A stretch of DNA of 64,000 nucleotides from Watersipora subatra (taxonomy: Eukaryota > Bryozoa > Gymnolaemata > Cheilostomatida > Watersiporidae). Shown in pieces: positions 1 through 13,090 of this stretch. The DNA is taken from contig NC_088717.1 in NCBI RefSeq assembly GCF_963576615.1, positions 54,656,526 through 54,720,525 of the forward strand. Direction: 5' to 3'. Position 1 is the first letter of the stretch. Every line of letters starts with the position of its first letter. Made by a program: the position numbers and the translations under genes. Under the pieces are notes generated by a model. That model was given only the letters and a program-made list of their open reading frames with translations, had not been told where the DNA came from and searched no databases.

Positions 1-859
1 AGTAACTCGTGGTCGCTGATGGCGTGATTTATCTATTTTCATTTATGATAGTCGCTGCAAGGCTAGCATCTGATTCGAGTACACGAAAACAAAAAGTTTT
101 TTTTTTAAATTAAAAAGAAAAATAAGAACACTACGTCACGGATTATTTGCTGATGCAAACGCGAATGAGTTTGCTTGGGATAGCGTGAACATTGTTATCA
201 TCGACATTGTTATCATTGCGGCATCAACGTCGAGATACGTAGTCTAGGAAAGTGTCCATAGCCTTATTAACTTATTAATTAGATTTGAGGGGTGTTCTCA
301 TAGTCCATTACATATATCATCTCTTACTTATATATAACCACTCTCTCTCAAATGAGTCTATTTCTAAGACAAGACAGAGTTGTAGATTCACTGCTCTCAG
401 AGGTTTATCAATATTGAGTATGAGAGTTGTCCTACCTTATGAAGATTCTCTATTCAGTAGTATATTCTTATCGTCTGTTCAAAATATGGAATTACTATGA
501 TGTCATCATGGTATCATTCTCTTAGTATAAGTAATAGAACAGGGGCAGATAAATCTGGTCTTACAGATTCCTCATTCATAGTCATCATTTTAAGCCTTTA
601 GAAATATTAAATAAAGGTGGGTTCTCAGCGCCATTGTTTCTAGAAAATTATTTAATCTAACTACTTAACACTAGTATATTGTAACTGTCTTTATTTACTA
701 TATTCTCCGGCCTATGTCATGTATCTGTTGCAACTCTCTTTTGCATACATAGTTTTTTGTAACATTCCACTAGAAAGTATATATTCACATCTTTCTTGTT
801 TGTTCTTTGACTGCTCATAGATATCATAGTGAGTTTGTTGTTAATTTTAAAGTGACATC
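1..859. repeat. left-edge fragment of the tandem unit
   Basis: No gene is visible. From about 355 to 700 the sequence matches internal parts of the downstream units (the segment around GTAGATTCACTGCTCTCAGAGG recurs near 2275, 8490, 14512 and 23024, and the ACAGGGGCAGATAA segment recurs near 2445, 8645, 14620 and 23180). The array therefore continues to the left of the window. Positions 1-280 show nothing recognisable. Confidence 0.6.
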
Positions 860-1299
860 GTAGTGACTTCCTGAAGGTGTTCTGCCAGTGCTATTCGATT
901 ACTCAGGGTGCATTAGGCTTGTGCAAACAAATGAATTGTGTTTCTCGTCCGAATTGAATGAATCTAGTCCGAGGCAAACGTGGGAGCCTACTAAAAGAGA
1001 GTTCAAATGTTGATAGCAATTTTTTTTTTTAATTTTAAAGCAAGCCAATTAATGGATTTAAAAATACAAAACATGCAAATTTTTAAGCATCCTGAAAATG
1101 TAATAACTTTTAGTGCATTGTTCTGTTTAATTTATTAATTTTATAAGTAACATTTCCTCAAGTAACATTGTTCTAAATCTGTGCCGCTACCTTCATCTTT
1201 GCACATCTGTGTTGACACTGAGTCGGCGATCTATTGATTTATTTTATTTATGACCATTAAAAGTGGTCTACATAAAATTATAAGATCAGTTTGTATCAT

Positions 1300-3289
1300 T
1301 ATCACAAGAGAGCTGTACAAAGAAGGTTGTAGTTAGAGATCTGTATTATCTACCAGTATAGACAGTACAGCTTGTATGTTACATTCTATAATATTGGGTG
1401 AGTTAAACCATATGTTAAGGTACAATATCTGTAGTATTTTGTTCTACTATCTAAATGTGACAATAAAATTATACTATAAATGAGTCTTTAATAGTCAGTG
1501 TCATAGTCAGTAGCTTTGCATAACTTTATGGAGAAGATGGCAGTACTTCAAGGTAGGTACATGTAGAGAGAGATTTGATTTCCTGACTTTCACCATGGTA
1601 GACCAACACTCTAACCTCTGCACCAATCAACTACTTTTTAGCATTTTAGAATAAATGTGCAGCTTCTTATTCTCTGTGCTTTATGGGCACGCATGATGAT
1701 CTCTCACAGTGCACTAGACTCTCAGAAAGATAGTTATCAATAAAAGGCCTCTTTTTCAAACTTTATCTATATTATTACTAGTATGCTGGTAGTCTTGTGT
1801 GCTAGATTGGCTGTTATCCAACCATCTGTTGACTTTTTCTGTCATAAAACACAGAAAATATGTTTTTCCATAATTATTCTGTTACACCTAAACGTGCCTG
1901 ATTAGTGCAGTTGGTTAGAATGTTGCTGTACTAACGTACATGAGTTTAAGCTCTACATAAGGTGATTCTTTTTTCAGATTGACTCAATTATTCTGAGGCT
2001 TCAGAAAGTGACCAATAGCTTTGCAAGTCCTTTTATCAATTCTGCAAGGAGATCCATGTCGTGTTCACTAAAACAGGCCCAGGTTTATCACTGAGTGTAT
2101 GCATACAGTAAAAGTGTTATTACCTATATTTACCACTGCATTAGAATGTCATTCTATGCTATTATGTTTGGTGGTGTGTTGCAAGATTTTGTAAACTTAA
2201 AAATGTTATCATCCCTCATTTTTATATAACCATTCTCTTTCTTCAAATGAATCTACTTCTAAGACAAGACAGAGTTGTAGATTCACTGCTCTCAGAAGTT
2301 TATCAATATAGAGTATGAGAGTTATCCTACCTTTTAAACTTGATTGTAAATGCTCTATTCAGTAGTATCTTCTCATTGTCTGTTCAAAGAGTAGAATCAC
2401 TATCATGTCATCATAGAATCATTTTCTTAGTATAAGTAATAGAACAGGGGGCAGATAAATCTGGTCTTACAGATTCCTTTTTCCTAGTCATGAATTTAGG
2501 CCTTTAGAAAGGTTAAATAAAGGTAGATTCTCAGCTCCATCATTTCTAGAAAGTTCTTTGATCTAACTACAGAACGCTAATATATTGTACCTGTCTTTAT
2601 TTACTGTATTCTCCAGCTTGTATGATTTAACATGTATTTTGTTCAAGTATAGTTATAAATTCACCGACTCAATCTATTGCAGATAGAGGCAAGTTTGACA
2701 TACATGTACATAAGACAAAAGACATATTTTAATACCACTAGACCATGTGTTATACAAACAACCATCTGATGAGTTGAACCAGCCTTACTTAAGATCAGTT
2801 GCTGTTGTACTCGGCAGCACTTACCTCAGTAAAGTAAATGAATGTATGTACATGCACATGTACATCTACACATTGCATGTGCACTAGTAATGTACCAGGA
2901 ATTAGGTCAACTCTGATGACAGATCCGACAGAGCAGAAAGTTCTTGCAGTTAGCACTTGGAGTTCATATAATCTGAGTTGTAATTAGTTAGTTGCAACAA
3001 TTACATTTGTTTCAACTTGCTAAGTTTGAATGTATGTAATATGGTTTTGCTAAGTACTTCTATAAGGTATGTGTAAGAGATCTGACAGCGTTCCTAGAGC
3101 AGCGTAGATATTATGTAATATTGTTTTGATGAGTCATCACTTACCATTCCTCCTCATCTTCTGCTTTAGACTGAAGTTATGCTCTTTGATCCTACAACTC
3201 CTGAAGATGACATAGATGAAGAAACAGTTGACACGATACAGCAGGTGTCTGATACACCTGAAGATGATGAACCTTGGTTTGTACAATAA
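1300..3289 (+). CDS. unit A acidic small-protein gene
   Basis: Function unknown. Model: a non-coding leader exon ending 1397 (TTGG|GTGAGT), an exon starting after CAGTAG near 1513 with ATG at 1528 and ending 1552 (CTTCAAG|GTAGGT), and a terminal exon 3177-3289 ending TAA. Spliced, the reading frame is 45 codons: MEKMAVLQ, then VMLFDPTTPEDDIDEE and an ending TPEDDEPWFVQ. About a third of residues are D or E; there is no signal peptide or transmembrane segment. The terminal acceptor is drawn at CTGAAG|TTATG because in unit C the same junction is a clean GTTTCAG|TTATG. An upstream TTTAG in unit A would put the exon out of frame with the start exon. No polyA signal was assigned. The frame agrees in three units, which is the main support. 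Confidence 0.5.
1894..1972 (+). repeat. tRNA-like SINE head in unit A
   Basis: TTAGTGCAGTTGGTTAGAA resembles an A box and TGAGTTTAAGCTC resembles a B box, spaced as in a tRNA-derived SINE. The same piece lies at about 22655-22735 in unit F and is missing in unit D. No 3' tail or target duplication was resolved. Confidence 0.45.
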
Positions 3290-5740
3290 GCAAAATAACT
3301 TCAACAGAATTCGTTGGCTTGTATAAACAAGATGACATGCATGACTGACTATTGGCTCCTTTTGCAAAAATACTTTATTCCCTTGTGCCATCATATCACA
3401 TTTACCTTTTCTACATTTGTACACTGTTTATTTATAAAAAAGCCATGGAAGTTTTTGGAATTTCTAGTGACTGTTTTAAAAGTATAATTATAAGAAGTTA
3501 TTTTCTCCACATAGATAGGTGTAGACAATACATGATTTCCTTTCTCCATTTATCATCTATTATCCAGATCAAAGGTCATAAAATATCAGCTAATGTATAT
3601 ACTGTAAAACCTCTATATGTGATGCTCCAATAGAGGATTTGCGGCATTTTGGACTCATTACCTTTTATACATAATTATCTATCTGTGTTTGTTGTGATAA
3701 ATGTTACCGTAACACATGAAGCGATGATGTACAGCTGTTACTATGTTATGTATTAACAGTGATTTACATCGTTAATGAATATAGTTATATGTCATATTTA
3801 ACAACTCAGTTTTGTGTCATAGTTTTTACAACATTCCAATATAAAGTAAACATTCACGTCTTGCTAGTTTGTTCTTTGACTACTAATAAATATCATGGTG
3901 AGTTTGTTGTTAATTTCATGTCATCACATTCCTAGTTTTAAAACAAACAGTTAATGTACAATAAAAATGCTCATAAAAGCAGCTCTATTAAGTAAATATT
4001 CTACTAAAAGAAATAAACCACAAGTATTATAAAGTATAAGATAGCTGAGTACCTCTTACCAACCATGCAGAGCTCTAATTAATATACAAGTACCTCTACT
4101 ACTTCAGCTCTACTAAATACCCAATCTATGTTAGTTTTTTAGCCAGAAATCATAAAAACACTATCAGCATATTTTACCCTTGTTATACTAAAATACTTAC
4201 CATAGCTCATATTACTTACAGATATTTTTCAATATACACATCGGGATGTCATTTCAAGCTGTGACATCAGGCAGCCATTCTTGTGATTAGCCAATGATTA
4301 GCCAATGGGCGAATGTGAACAAAAGCATTTCTGTTGGCTGCCATTTGTCAACATAATACTCCATCTAGTGGCAAAGCTAGAGGGTGATGGTTTCTCAACA
4401 TGGCAGATAATAATAAGACAAGGTCTAAACGGATTTCATAAATGCTGAAAAAGTCTCCACCGTATTTGTATGTCTCCCTTAACTTTCAAGTGATGGTTAT
4501 AAAATTACACTCGTTGCTTTTGTACCTCATCCCATGAAGTAGGCCTACGCTAGCAAGAAATCCTTTCTTCAATCAAATAAGAAATTTTCGAAACCATTTG
4601 CTTGAAACATCAAAACTATCTCTGCTTTCGGAATAAGTATTATGAATGAACAGTTTTTTAGATAATCGAGTTCAAAAAACAAGCATTTTAAATATAATTC
4701 TATAATGTCACAGCTGTTTTCGATCGATATTTTGTAAAGGTTTTCAATCTCTGTCCATTTTTACGACTCAAAAATGTTGATAGAACCATGTATTTTGGTA
4801 AAATTACACAAAAATCTGATATAGACCTCAATCTATAATGTTATACGCTGACGACAATGCTATAAAGATTTGTGCTGTCAGTCGACCTCCTAAATTCTTG
4901 CTACACAATTTGATGAAATACAAAGGTCATGCCTCGGGCTGATTATTTTGTTGACCAATAATAATTGGTCGTAATGGTGAGAAGGTTATGACGTCTTCAC
5001 TGAAAGTTGTTTTAGGATTCTATGCTCCCTATCACATAATTGACATACAAACACACATAACTGCCACAGACTAGTCTTACGTCAGAGCCTAGAACATCAG
5101 ATATCCCTAAACAAACCTCTTTTGTTAAGTCTAGTTCCATCAGACAGCAGTTTACTGCAGTACAGATGTGAGGCTGGCAGGACTGTTATATGAATATTGT
5201 TATAGTCAAGTACCTCTGTTGGATGATACAAGCAAAAAAGCTTGAGTCAGTACAGCTTTTCCACTATTCAACTATTGTGAGCATTGGTAACACAACTCTG
5301 GACAGAGCTTCGTTGCTATTGTAATGAAGAAAATATCTAAAGATTAATTTATATAGAGTTTTTGATAGTTTAAAGACTTGATTGTTCCTATAATTGATAG
5401 TCAACCAAATCTGATCATACAAACAGTCTAATGGCTGTTTATAAAGAAGTGCTTCTGACAAGTTAATATTCATGTGGTCATCACAAGTTTACTTCTACAA
5501 GCCTTGAATCTTTAAAATTTATTAATTTTAATATTAATTTATATATAATAATATTATCAGTATTGTTGTATATGTTTGCTGCTACGAGGCAGCATCATCA
5601 CCGATATAATGTACTTATAAATTCTGACTGCAGTTAAAAGTGGTTTTATTTAGAAAAGGAAAACATTGGGACGACCTTTACACATAAGAATGCTAGTCTA
5701 AAACTTTTAGGCTAGACTTCAGACTAGGCAGTCATTAGTG
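3290..5740. other. unit A intergenic block, no gene seen
   Basis: This stretch is shared at moderate identity with 15400-18470 and partly with 24020-24385 and 27067-29290. Short open stretches do not keep their frames between the copies, so I call none of them coding. The segment 5150-5610 is especially well conserved with 17900-18360. Confidence 0.5.
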
Positions 5741-6189
5741 TACTACTTCCTGAAGGTATACATCATTATTTGATTGCTCAGTCTGAATCAAGCTTTTGTA
5801 AACTAATTATGTTTATCTATTCCTTGGGAGGCACAGAAACCTACTGAGGAGGAGTTCAAGTGTTAATAACGCATAATATTTTCTTTTAATTTCTTAAAGC
5901 AAACAAAGTGATATGTTCAAAAGTACAAAACAAAGTAGATTTTAAGCATTCCAGAAATTTAATTACATGTACCTTTAGTGCATTAAACTGTTAATAAAAA
6001 TTGTAATATTTCTTTCCTAAAGGACTTTTGTTCTGACTCTGTCCATTGGCAACATTGAACCAGATGTATGTATATGAAGAATAATCACCATCACGTTACG
6101 ATTAACCGGAACTTTTCCAGGATGCTCTGTAGACTTGCGAACTATTAGATTCTATTGTATATTGTACATAATATTGTGTCATTAGGTCA

Positions 6190-6440
6190 AGATAGCTGTA
6201 TAAGGAAGGTTCTAGTGAGAAGTCTGTATTAACTACTAGTATAGACATCATGGCTTGTGTGTGACACCCTATAATATCGGGTGAGTTAAACCATATGTTA
6301 AGGTATAATATCTGTAGTATATTGTTCTACTCTCTAAATGTAACAATTAACTAAAATTATATCATAAATGAGTATTTAATAGTCAGTGTCATAGCTTGTA
6401 GCTTTGAACAGATCTCTAGAAAACATGGCAGAACTTCAAG
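6190..6440 (+). pseudogene. unit B orphan 5' exons
   Basis: The leader exon (donor GTGAGT at 6281) and the start exon (ATG at 6425, MAELQ, donor CAAG|GTAAGT after 6440) are conserved, but the upstream ATG seen in units A, C and F is replaced by TTG. No terminal acidic exon follows before unit C starts. Downstream, two similar pieces starting CACTTGCAG|AGTC (near 6467 and 6727) look like a small duplication. Either a gene remnant or a start exon using different downstream exons. Confidence 0.4.
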
Positions 6441-8860
6441 GTAAGTACAGAGCGATAGAGTTCATAGCACTTGCAGAGTCGAATGAGGTCTCTCTGTCCT
6501 GCCTTATAATCATCATACACTCATACAGTCAACACGCTGAAGTGACCAATAAAGCATTCAACGATAGCAGTAAGTGCTATAATATTTTAAACAAAATAGT
6601 ATATATTATAAAATGGAAACCAGAATCAAATGCTCATCTGGTATATAATTGTAGATTTCATCACAGGGTTGTCGAATGAAAGAATATATGTTGTAAAGTA
6701 TTGCTCATTAATTAGAATGGCTTGTATCACTTGCAGAGTCTGCTGAGAACTCTCTGTCCAGTCTTATAGTCATCATAGGTTTTCCATTTACACTTCTGAC
6801 TGTAGTGTATCTCGTGTCCATCACAGTCATTAGCTCTACCTTGTACCAGAGCTCCATCCATCTGACTGTATTTACCACACCGACAGATTCTGTAGCATTC
6901 AGAATTGATCGCTGACTTATGTCTACATGTACATGTGTATTCTAATCTTTGTTGTAATTTACCACACCAACAGATTCTGTAAAATAACTATTCCAAGAAA
7001 AGTGCAAACAAAGATTTTTTTAAATTTTTTATGAAAGAAAAATGGTTCTGTTAGCTTTAATCTGTAGCAACAGAACCAGTTTATCGCACCAGACCGTTTA
7101 TTTTACCTGCAAAGTTCCTTCTGATAATATTTAATTTTCTGTAATTCTTTGAGTTGCACCAAGGCTCGGTAGATTGTCTCATGTTGTAGCTTCAGTTTTG
7201 GAGGAAAAGATAATAAACATACCTATAAGTAACCTTCGGTTATTTTTATGTAAGTTTACATCCTTAACAAACTTACTTCCTCATATTTTTGTTCAAATAC
7301 CTCTTACCTAATGAGACTGCCAGGTAGATTTTTATTTTTGACTGGCTAATGATTTCATAGTCACAGGCTGTTATAGCCTGTAAGGCGCTCATGACACATG
7401 GAACTCATGGATAAATGAGAGAAAGGCCTGCTCAAGCGTCTGTGGCTCTGTGCACATTCTCTGTGTCGGCTGCGTGAGTAGAAAAAGTATTATTGGCACT
7501 ATGACAACACAAGCGTCTCTATGAGCCGATATTCTGTTAATAAGTTTGTAAGTCATCATGTTTATACAGTATAAGAAGAAAGGTAGCGTAGAGTAATAGA
7601 TCAATGATATGACAGAGACATGCATACGCCAGCCATAACATTATGCATGAGTGCAACTAACTATCTAAATAGCCTTTACTATGAGAAGTTGTTTGCCCTC
7701 AGCCAATCAGCAATCAGCATCACACTATGTATCACACAGTGTCTCTGCATATATATAGTTCAATTTCAGCACTTGGAGTTACAAAAAGCATCAGTTGTGA
7801 CCAACAGAAAGACCTGGTGAGTTGGATACTAACTGCAATACATACATTTCGTAAACAGTAGTAGTGTACAGTGTTTCTATTAAGGCTATATGATAATATA
7901 CAGTTAGAGACAGCTCCAGATTAAAACGTGTAAACCATTACTTGATTGATGTTCGTTCCCACAGAGTTTTGTGAGGATATTTGTGACTATACTGAAAAAA
8001 ACGGGAGATTAGCGGTGCTGTTCAGGTTCAACATTTTACATTTTAAATATCATTTTAAATTCAGAAACGAATTTAAACTGTGATTTTAATTTTTACTGAT
8101 TGTAAACTTAAGAATATGTAGAGACTGTATAGAGGCACTTTAGAAACATAAATATAAGAAACCTGATTTGTATGTAGAGGAAAGTAGTATAAATAATTAT
8201 TAAAATCCTGAGGAGAAATTTTGTTAAGGGAACACTACAACCAAAATTGTCATTTGCTAAATTGCTACTTTGCTGATCACACGCAGCAGTTATAGAGGTT
8301 GGAGTTGTCTCCCGACACTCAGTTGTATACATAGCATGAACCAGTTCTTATCAGTTTCCCTCGTAAAGTTCAGTGCTGTCGTAATAAGGCTGCTGCTATT
8401 AAGGATCTTCTCATAATCCATGACATTATTCCTTACTCATAGTATGTAACTATTCTCTCTCAAATGAGTCCAGTTCAAAGGCAGTGTCGTAGATTCACTG
8501 CTCTCAGAGGTTTATCAATATAAAGTATGAGAGTTGTCCTACTTTATGAAGATGCTCTGATCAGTGGTATCTTCTCATTGTCTGTTCAAAGAGTAGAATT
8601 ACTATGATGTCATCATAATATCATTATCTTAGTGTAAGTAATAGAACAGGAGCAGATAAGTCTGGTCTCACAGATTCCTCGTTCCTAGTCATCATTTTAA
8701 GGGTGTATTCTAACTCTGTCATGTATTGGCATGGAGTCCGTGGTTCATAATGATTAAAAATGGAATTTACTGGAAGATATCAAGATAACAAAATTCTCCG
8801 TACATATGGATGCAAAGAATTCTTAATGGCCAAATCATTTGGAAACTTTAGGTGTGTATT
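6441..8860. other. unit B remainder, no gene seen
   Basis: Only 8390-8700 matches the common unit (CTGCTCTCAGAGG and ACAGGAGCAGATAAG segments). The rest is not shared with the other units and shows no coherent coding signal. A small duplication of ATTTACCACACC-ACAGATTCTGTA occurs at about 6867 and 6957. Confidence 0.4.
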
Positions 8861-8879
8861 TGTAGATCAGTTTGTACCA

Positions 8880-9419
8880 TTCCAACAACAGAGCTGTACA
8901 AAGAAGGTAGTAGCTAGAGATCTGTATTAACTACCAATATAGACAGTACAGCTTGTGTGTTACACTCTATAATATTGGGTGAGTTAAACCATATGCTAAA
9001 GTATAACATCTATAGTGTCTTGTTCTACTCTATAAATGTGACAATAAAATTATATTATAAACAAGTTTTTAAAAGTCAGTGTCATAGCCTGTAGCTTTGC
9101 ATAACTCTATGGATAAGATGGCAGTGCTTCAAGGTAAGTATAGAGAGTTTCACGGATTTTCTAAGTATTATTCACTCTTTAATTATGGTATATTCCTATA
9201 AAAATCTTGTCTACCAAAGTTCACTGAGAACAAAAGTCATAGTGTTTCTCCGAAGTTGTCTCTTCATGATGTGTTTCAGTTATGCCATTTGATCCTTCAA
9301 CCCCTGAAGGGGACACAGATGAACAACCAGTCGGCACACCAGAGCAGGTGTCCGACACACCAGAGCAGGTGTCCGAGTCCGACACACCTGAAGGCAATGA
9401 ACCTTGGTTTGTACAGTAA
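8880..9419 (+). CDS. unit C acidic small-protein gene, compact
   Basis: Function unknown. Leader exon ends 8978 (GTGAGT follows), coding exon ATG 9109 to 9133 (MDKMAVLQ, CAAG|GTAAGT), a 146 bp intron, and terminal exon 9280-9419 behind a textbook acceptor (GTGTTTCAG|TTATGCC). The spliced frame is 54 codons and ends EGNEPWFVQ. Compared with unit A, the acidic tail is lengthened by an internal repeat of PEQVSDTPEQVSESDTPE. The short intron makes this the clearest copy and fixes the splice junction for the others. The conserved start MxKMAVLQ and end EPWFVQ, despite many differences between them, favour a coding role. Confidence 0.55.
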
Positions 9420-10395
9420 GGGAGACAACTTTAAGGGATGTCACTGTTTATTGTCAATCAGACAATGCACAAGATATTCCTACACCAGTCCCCTCAGCGA
9501 CTCACTCTGACTTCATACGGAGTTATCTCCTTCTGCTTATTACATGGAATATTTACAATTTTCTAATAATTTTTTCTTATAGCCTATGATTGTAATATGA
9601 CAATCTGCTGTACAACATTTTTATACGACAAACAATTTGTATTTCCCTACTTAATAGGTCTATAGTCATATTTTGTATGACGGAGAAAGGAATTTATAGA
9701 TAAATTAGGAGTTACCTTTTCATAAACCTGCTTTTTATTCATATGGATTGTCATTTTTATCAGCCAGTATATAAGCCTTGATGAGATAAAATAGTGCATG
9801 CATTGTGATTAGTGTTAATATGTTAAATCATGACAATTATTTTCACTTTAACTCGCAGGGTTCTTAGCCAAAATATGAAACACAACCATGTTACTAGAGC
9901 TAACAATAACCACAACTTTATAACAATTTGCTATCTGTTGTGATATCCAACTCATTAGCCACATAAGTTCAAACTCTGGGAAATGAATTATACCATCCGC
10001 AATCTTTTACTGTAGGAGTTTATTTGACATTTGTTGGACCAATGCTGCATTTAAACTTGCAAAGTGACAATAAAAACATTTTTTATGCTGTTTATTTATT
10101 ATATGTTGTAGTAGTTTACTTCTTGCTGCATTAAAAATAGGACCTAAGTTTAAACTGAATGTCAACACTTGGCTATTATTATACTTATTAATACTGAAGT
10201 TGTTTACCTTTTTTGTTGAAACAACGATTATATTAAATAGGTTTAGGAATATTTCTTCTAAACATGAGGTGATGAAGAAGAGTGGAAGAGCTCATAGACT
10301 TAATCAAAGAATATTTTGAGACTATTTAAACAGATGAGGGTAAATAAAGGTTAAACTTGCAACATATTTTGTATCTGACAGGAAAGTCGAGTTTA
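9420..10395. other. no gene seen
   Basis: AT-rich sequence without a supportable reading frame, RNA gene or repeat copy. Confidence 0.4.
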
Positions 10396-10836
10396 AAAAT
10401 GAACTTCCACAAAATTTTAGTAGATTTTATCAGGAAGTATTTGTATTTTTCTATCATTTGTGATTGTTTCTGATATTTGAGGTGATCTTACAGCCAGGAT
10501 GTTTCAAGATTAAAATTGACAAAACTTGATCGCGGTTAAAACACTCAGAGGAAAATACGTGCAAAATGATGTCACTAGTTGGTATTGTTGCCAGAGTTAA
10601 TATCGACTAAAGAGTTCAATTTGCAGCATTATGCATCTCTTTATTCTGTATAGCTGTAGGCATTATAGTCATACTTTGATCTGATCTGAACATTTTAACG
10701 GAGAACTAAATTTGTCGATTTTAATCTTGAAACATCCTGACAGTCAGATCATATCAGACACCAAAAACAATCACAAATAAATGAAAATACTGATACTTTC
10801 TGTTAAAATCTACTTAAATCTTCTGCAAGTTCATCT
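10396..10836. mobile_element. foldback MITE, family FB-1, copy 1
   Basis: The left arm (AATGAACTTCCACAAAATTT... CAGCCAGGATGTTTCAAGAT) is the reverse complement, with mismatches, of the right arm (ATCTTGAAACATCCTGACAG... GCAAGTTCATCTT). Arms exceed 150 bp around a roughly 120 bp centre. A full second copy is at 54843-55269 and a shorter one at 37262-37450. No open frame of note. Confidence 0.7.
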
Positions 10837-10839
10837 TAA

Positions 10840-11460
10840 AGCATCAATTCATATTAACTCTATAAATAATAAATATTTGTGTGAGGACAACTCCTAATAT
10901 AAAACTGCATGTGTAAATTTTTTAAAATCAGTGAACCATTATTTTATTAATTTTATTCAAGTTTTTTTCTGAATGACCTGAGTTGCTTTTGTTGACATTA
11001 GCCCATGAAATAAAGTTAAGTTATACTGATGCAGAGTTCAGAGTGCGCTGACTCTGTTATAAATAGAATATATTGAGAGGCATGAGTGGCCATCATTGTA
11101 TGTTTGTTTGTTTCATTTCACTGATCAAAAGTACACAACAGTGAGAATTACCCGAGTGAATCAAGGAGTTGCTGCCTAAGACTTGATTTGAGGTGATTAA
11201 AACTGCTTAGGTTATTTGTCAGAGGTTAGTTGATGAAAAGTTCTATACTGCCAAAACCTGAAACGACCCATCTACAGCCCGATGCAGATGAAGAAGGTAG
11301 ACATGGTAGAGCCATCAAGGAATGACTAGTGTTATATATAATTGTTAGAGTATTGTTTTTAAAAGTGTAGAATGCTAAGAGAGGAATACAAAACCTGTAA
11401 AGTGTATGAATGGGTGGAATTCTAGATTTTCTTAAATAATAAAACTGAAATCATTGTGAA
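10840..11460. other. no gene seen
   Basis: Non-coding AT-rich stretch upstream of the decayed HEEADTR-family sequence. No terminal repeat matching that of the 40441-44020 element was found here. Confidence 0.35.
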
Positions 11461-13090
11461 TGGCATGGTACTTATCTCAGCTCTGCCTGCCACTGCTATT
11501 CTATCAACATTTAGATAACTTGCTGATACCATTCTGTATGTACTTATTACTCATGCTAAGAAGTACAAGGTTGCTCGTGTGAATCTTGTGATTGATAACT
11601 ATTACAAGAAGAGAATCAAGGGGAGTGAGTGAAGTAAAAGGTAATAAGAGTCTACAAAGCAATCTTCATATTAGTAAGAAAGCTCTGAAGATACCAACTA
11701 ACTGAAAAACCTCTCTGAAATCTGGAGGCAACAAGGAAGCAATGTTGGTATTCATCATTTCACACTGGAAGACTACTGTAGGGAATGCTACCCTAATACT
11801 CTACGCTACAACAAGATCATGCTACCTGCTCTGTATTAACCCTTATGTTCAACAGACCACTTCAGAGGAACCTCCTTTAACTTGTGATCACGAGGAGGCA
11901 GACACACGTCTCTTGTTGCGTACATATCATGCTGCTGATGACTATTTACAGGTGGTGATTTATCTAAGCTCTGGCTGCCAGTGCTATTCTATCAACCTTT
12001 GGATAACTTGCTGATACTATTCTGGATATGCTTACTGCTCATGCTAAGAAGTACAAGGTTGCTCGTGTGGATCTTGTGATCAATAACTATTACAAGAAGA
12101 GAATCAAGAGGAGTGAGTGAAGTAAAAGGTAATAAGAGTCTACAAAGCAACCTTCATATTAGTAAGAAAGCTCTGAAGATACCAACTAACTGAAAACCCT
12201 CTCTGAAGTCTGGAAGCAACAAGGAAGCAGTGTTGGTATTCATCATTTCACACTGGAAGACTACTGTAAGGAATGCTACCCTAATACTCTATGCTACAAC
12301 AAGATCATGCTACCTGCTCTGTATTAACCCTAATGTTCAACCCACTACTACAGAGGAACCTACATTGACTTGTGGTCACAAGGAGGCAGACACGCCTCTT
12401 TTTGCATACATATCATGCTGCTGATGACTGTTTACTGGTGGTGATTACTGGCTTATCTATTGACACAGACCTTGCTTCAATCGCTGACTTGATATTCTCA
12501 ATGTACGGAAGGATAAGAAGCTGTTAGTGGATGTAAGTGCAGACCACTTCAGAGGAACCTACTTTAACTTGTGATCACGAGGGGGCAGACACGCTTCTTG
12601 TTGTGTACATATCATACTGTTGATGACTATTTACAGGGGGTGATTAAATCTATTGATACAGACATTGCTTCAATAGCTGACTGGATATTCTCACTATACA
12701 GAGGAATAACAAGCTGCTAGTAGATGTCAGTGTAATGGTTACTAAGCTCGGAGATAATCTATGTGAGAGTCTTAAAGGTTTGTATGCTTTCTCCGGCTGT
12801 TATGTCTGTTTGTCCTTTGCAAGAATGGGAAGAAGAGTCTGTGGAAACTCATCAAAACAAATGTTGATTGTCAGCAGGCAATAAGAGGACTCAGAAAATC
12901 ATTTGATGTTTTGTGATAAATTTAGTATTTCTATGAAGCCTACACACGCAGACTCTATGGCCAGGAAGATGGCACCGATAAAATGGCATAGACATCAACC
13001 AGCTATGGTACAGGCTATTTATGTCAAGGCCATCCCTGCCCTGCTGCCAATCACTGAAAGCACATGTACGTGGGTGCCAATTATGTAACA
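11460..13090 (+). pseudogene. decayed HEEADTR-family transposon ORF, copy 1
   Basis: Fragments in changing frames recall a protein family common as repetitive ORFs in cnidarians and molluscs. Seen in order: KKYKVARVNLVIDNYYKK, then LTCDHEEADTRLLLRTYHA (near 11880), IDTDIASIADWIFS, LGDNLCESLKGLYAFSGC (near 12750, like the family's LPGLHAFTGCD) and EAYTRRLYGQEDGTD (near 12935). Frameshifts and stops break it. It is scrambled by tandem duplications: about 490 bp (11465-11950 repeated at 11955-12445) and about 190 bp (12350-12540 repeated at 12540-12730). A second copy sits in the 40441-44020 element. The family's biochemical role is not known to me. Not functional here. Confidence 0.6.

Larger units (their letters stand above)
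860..5740 (+). repeat. tandem unit A of a ~5 kb duplicated block
   Basis: A segment near 860-1130 (CTTCCTGAAGG... through TTTAGTGCATT) reappears at 5745-6000, giving a period of about 4.9 kb. In between lie, in order, the leader exon, the MEKMAVLQ exon, the terminal acidic exon and long intergenic blocks that recur in the same order in unit D (13190-18470) and unit F (21410-29290). Unit A lacks a SINE found in D and F near its position 1800, and lacks about 1 kb that D and F carry after position 4250. Confidence 0.7.
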
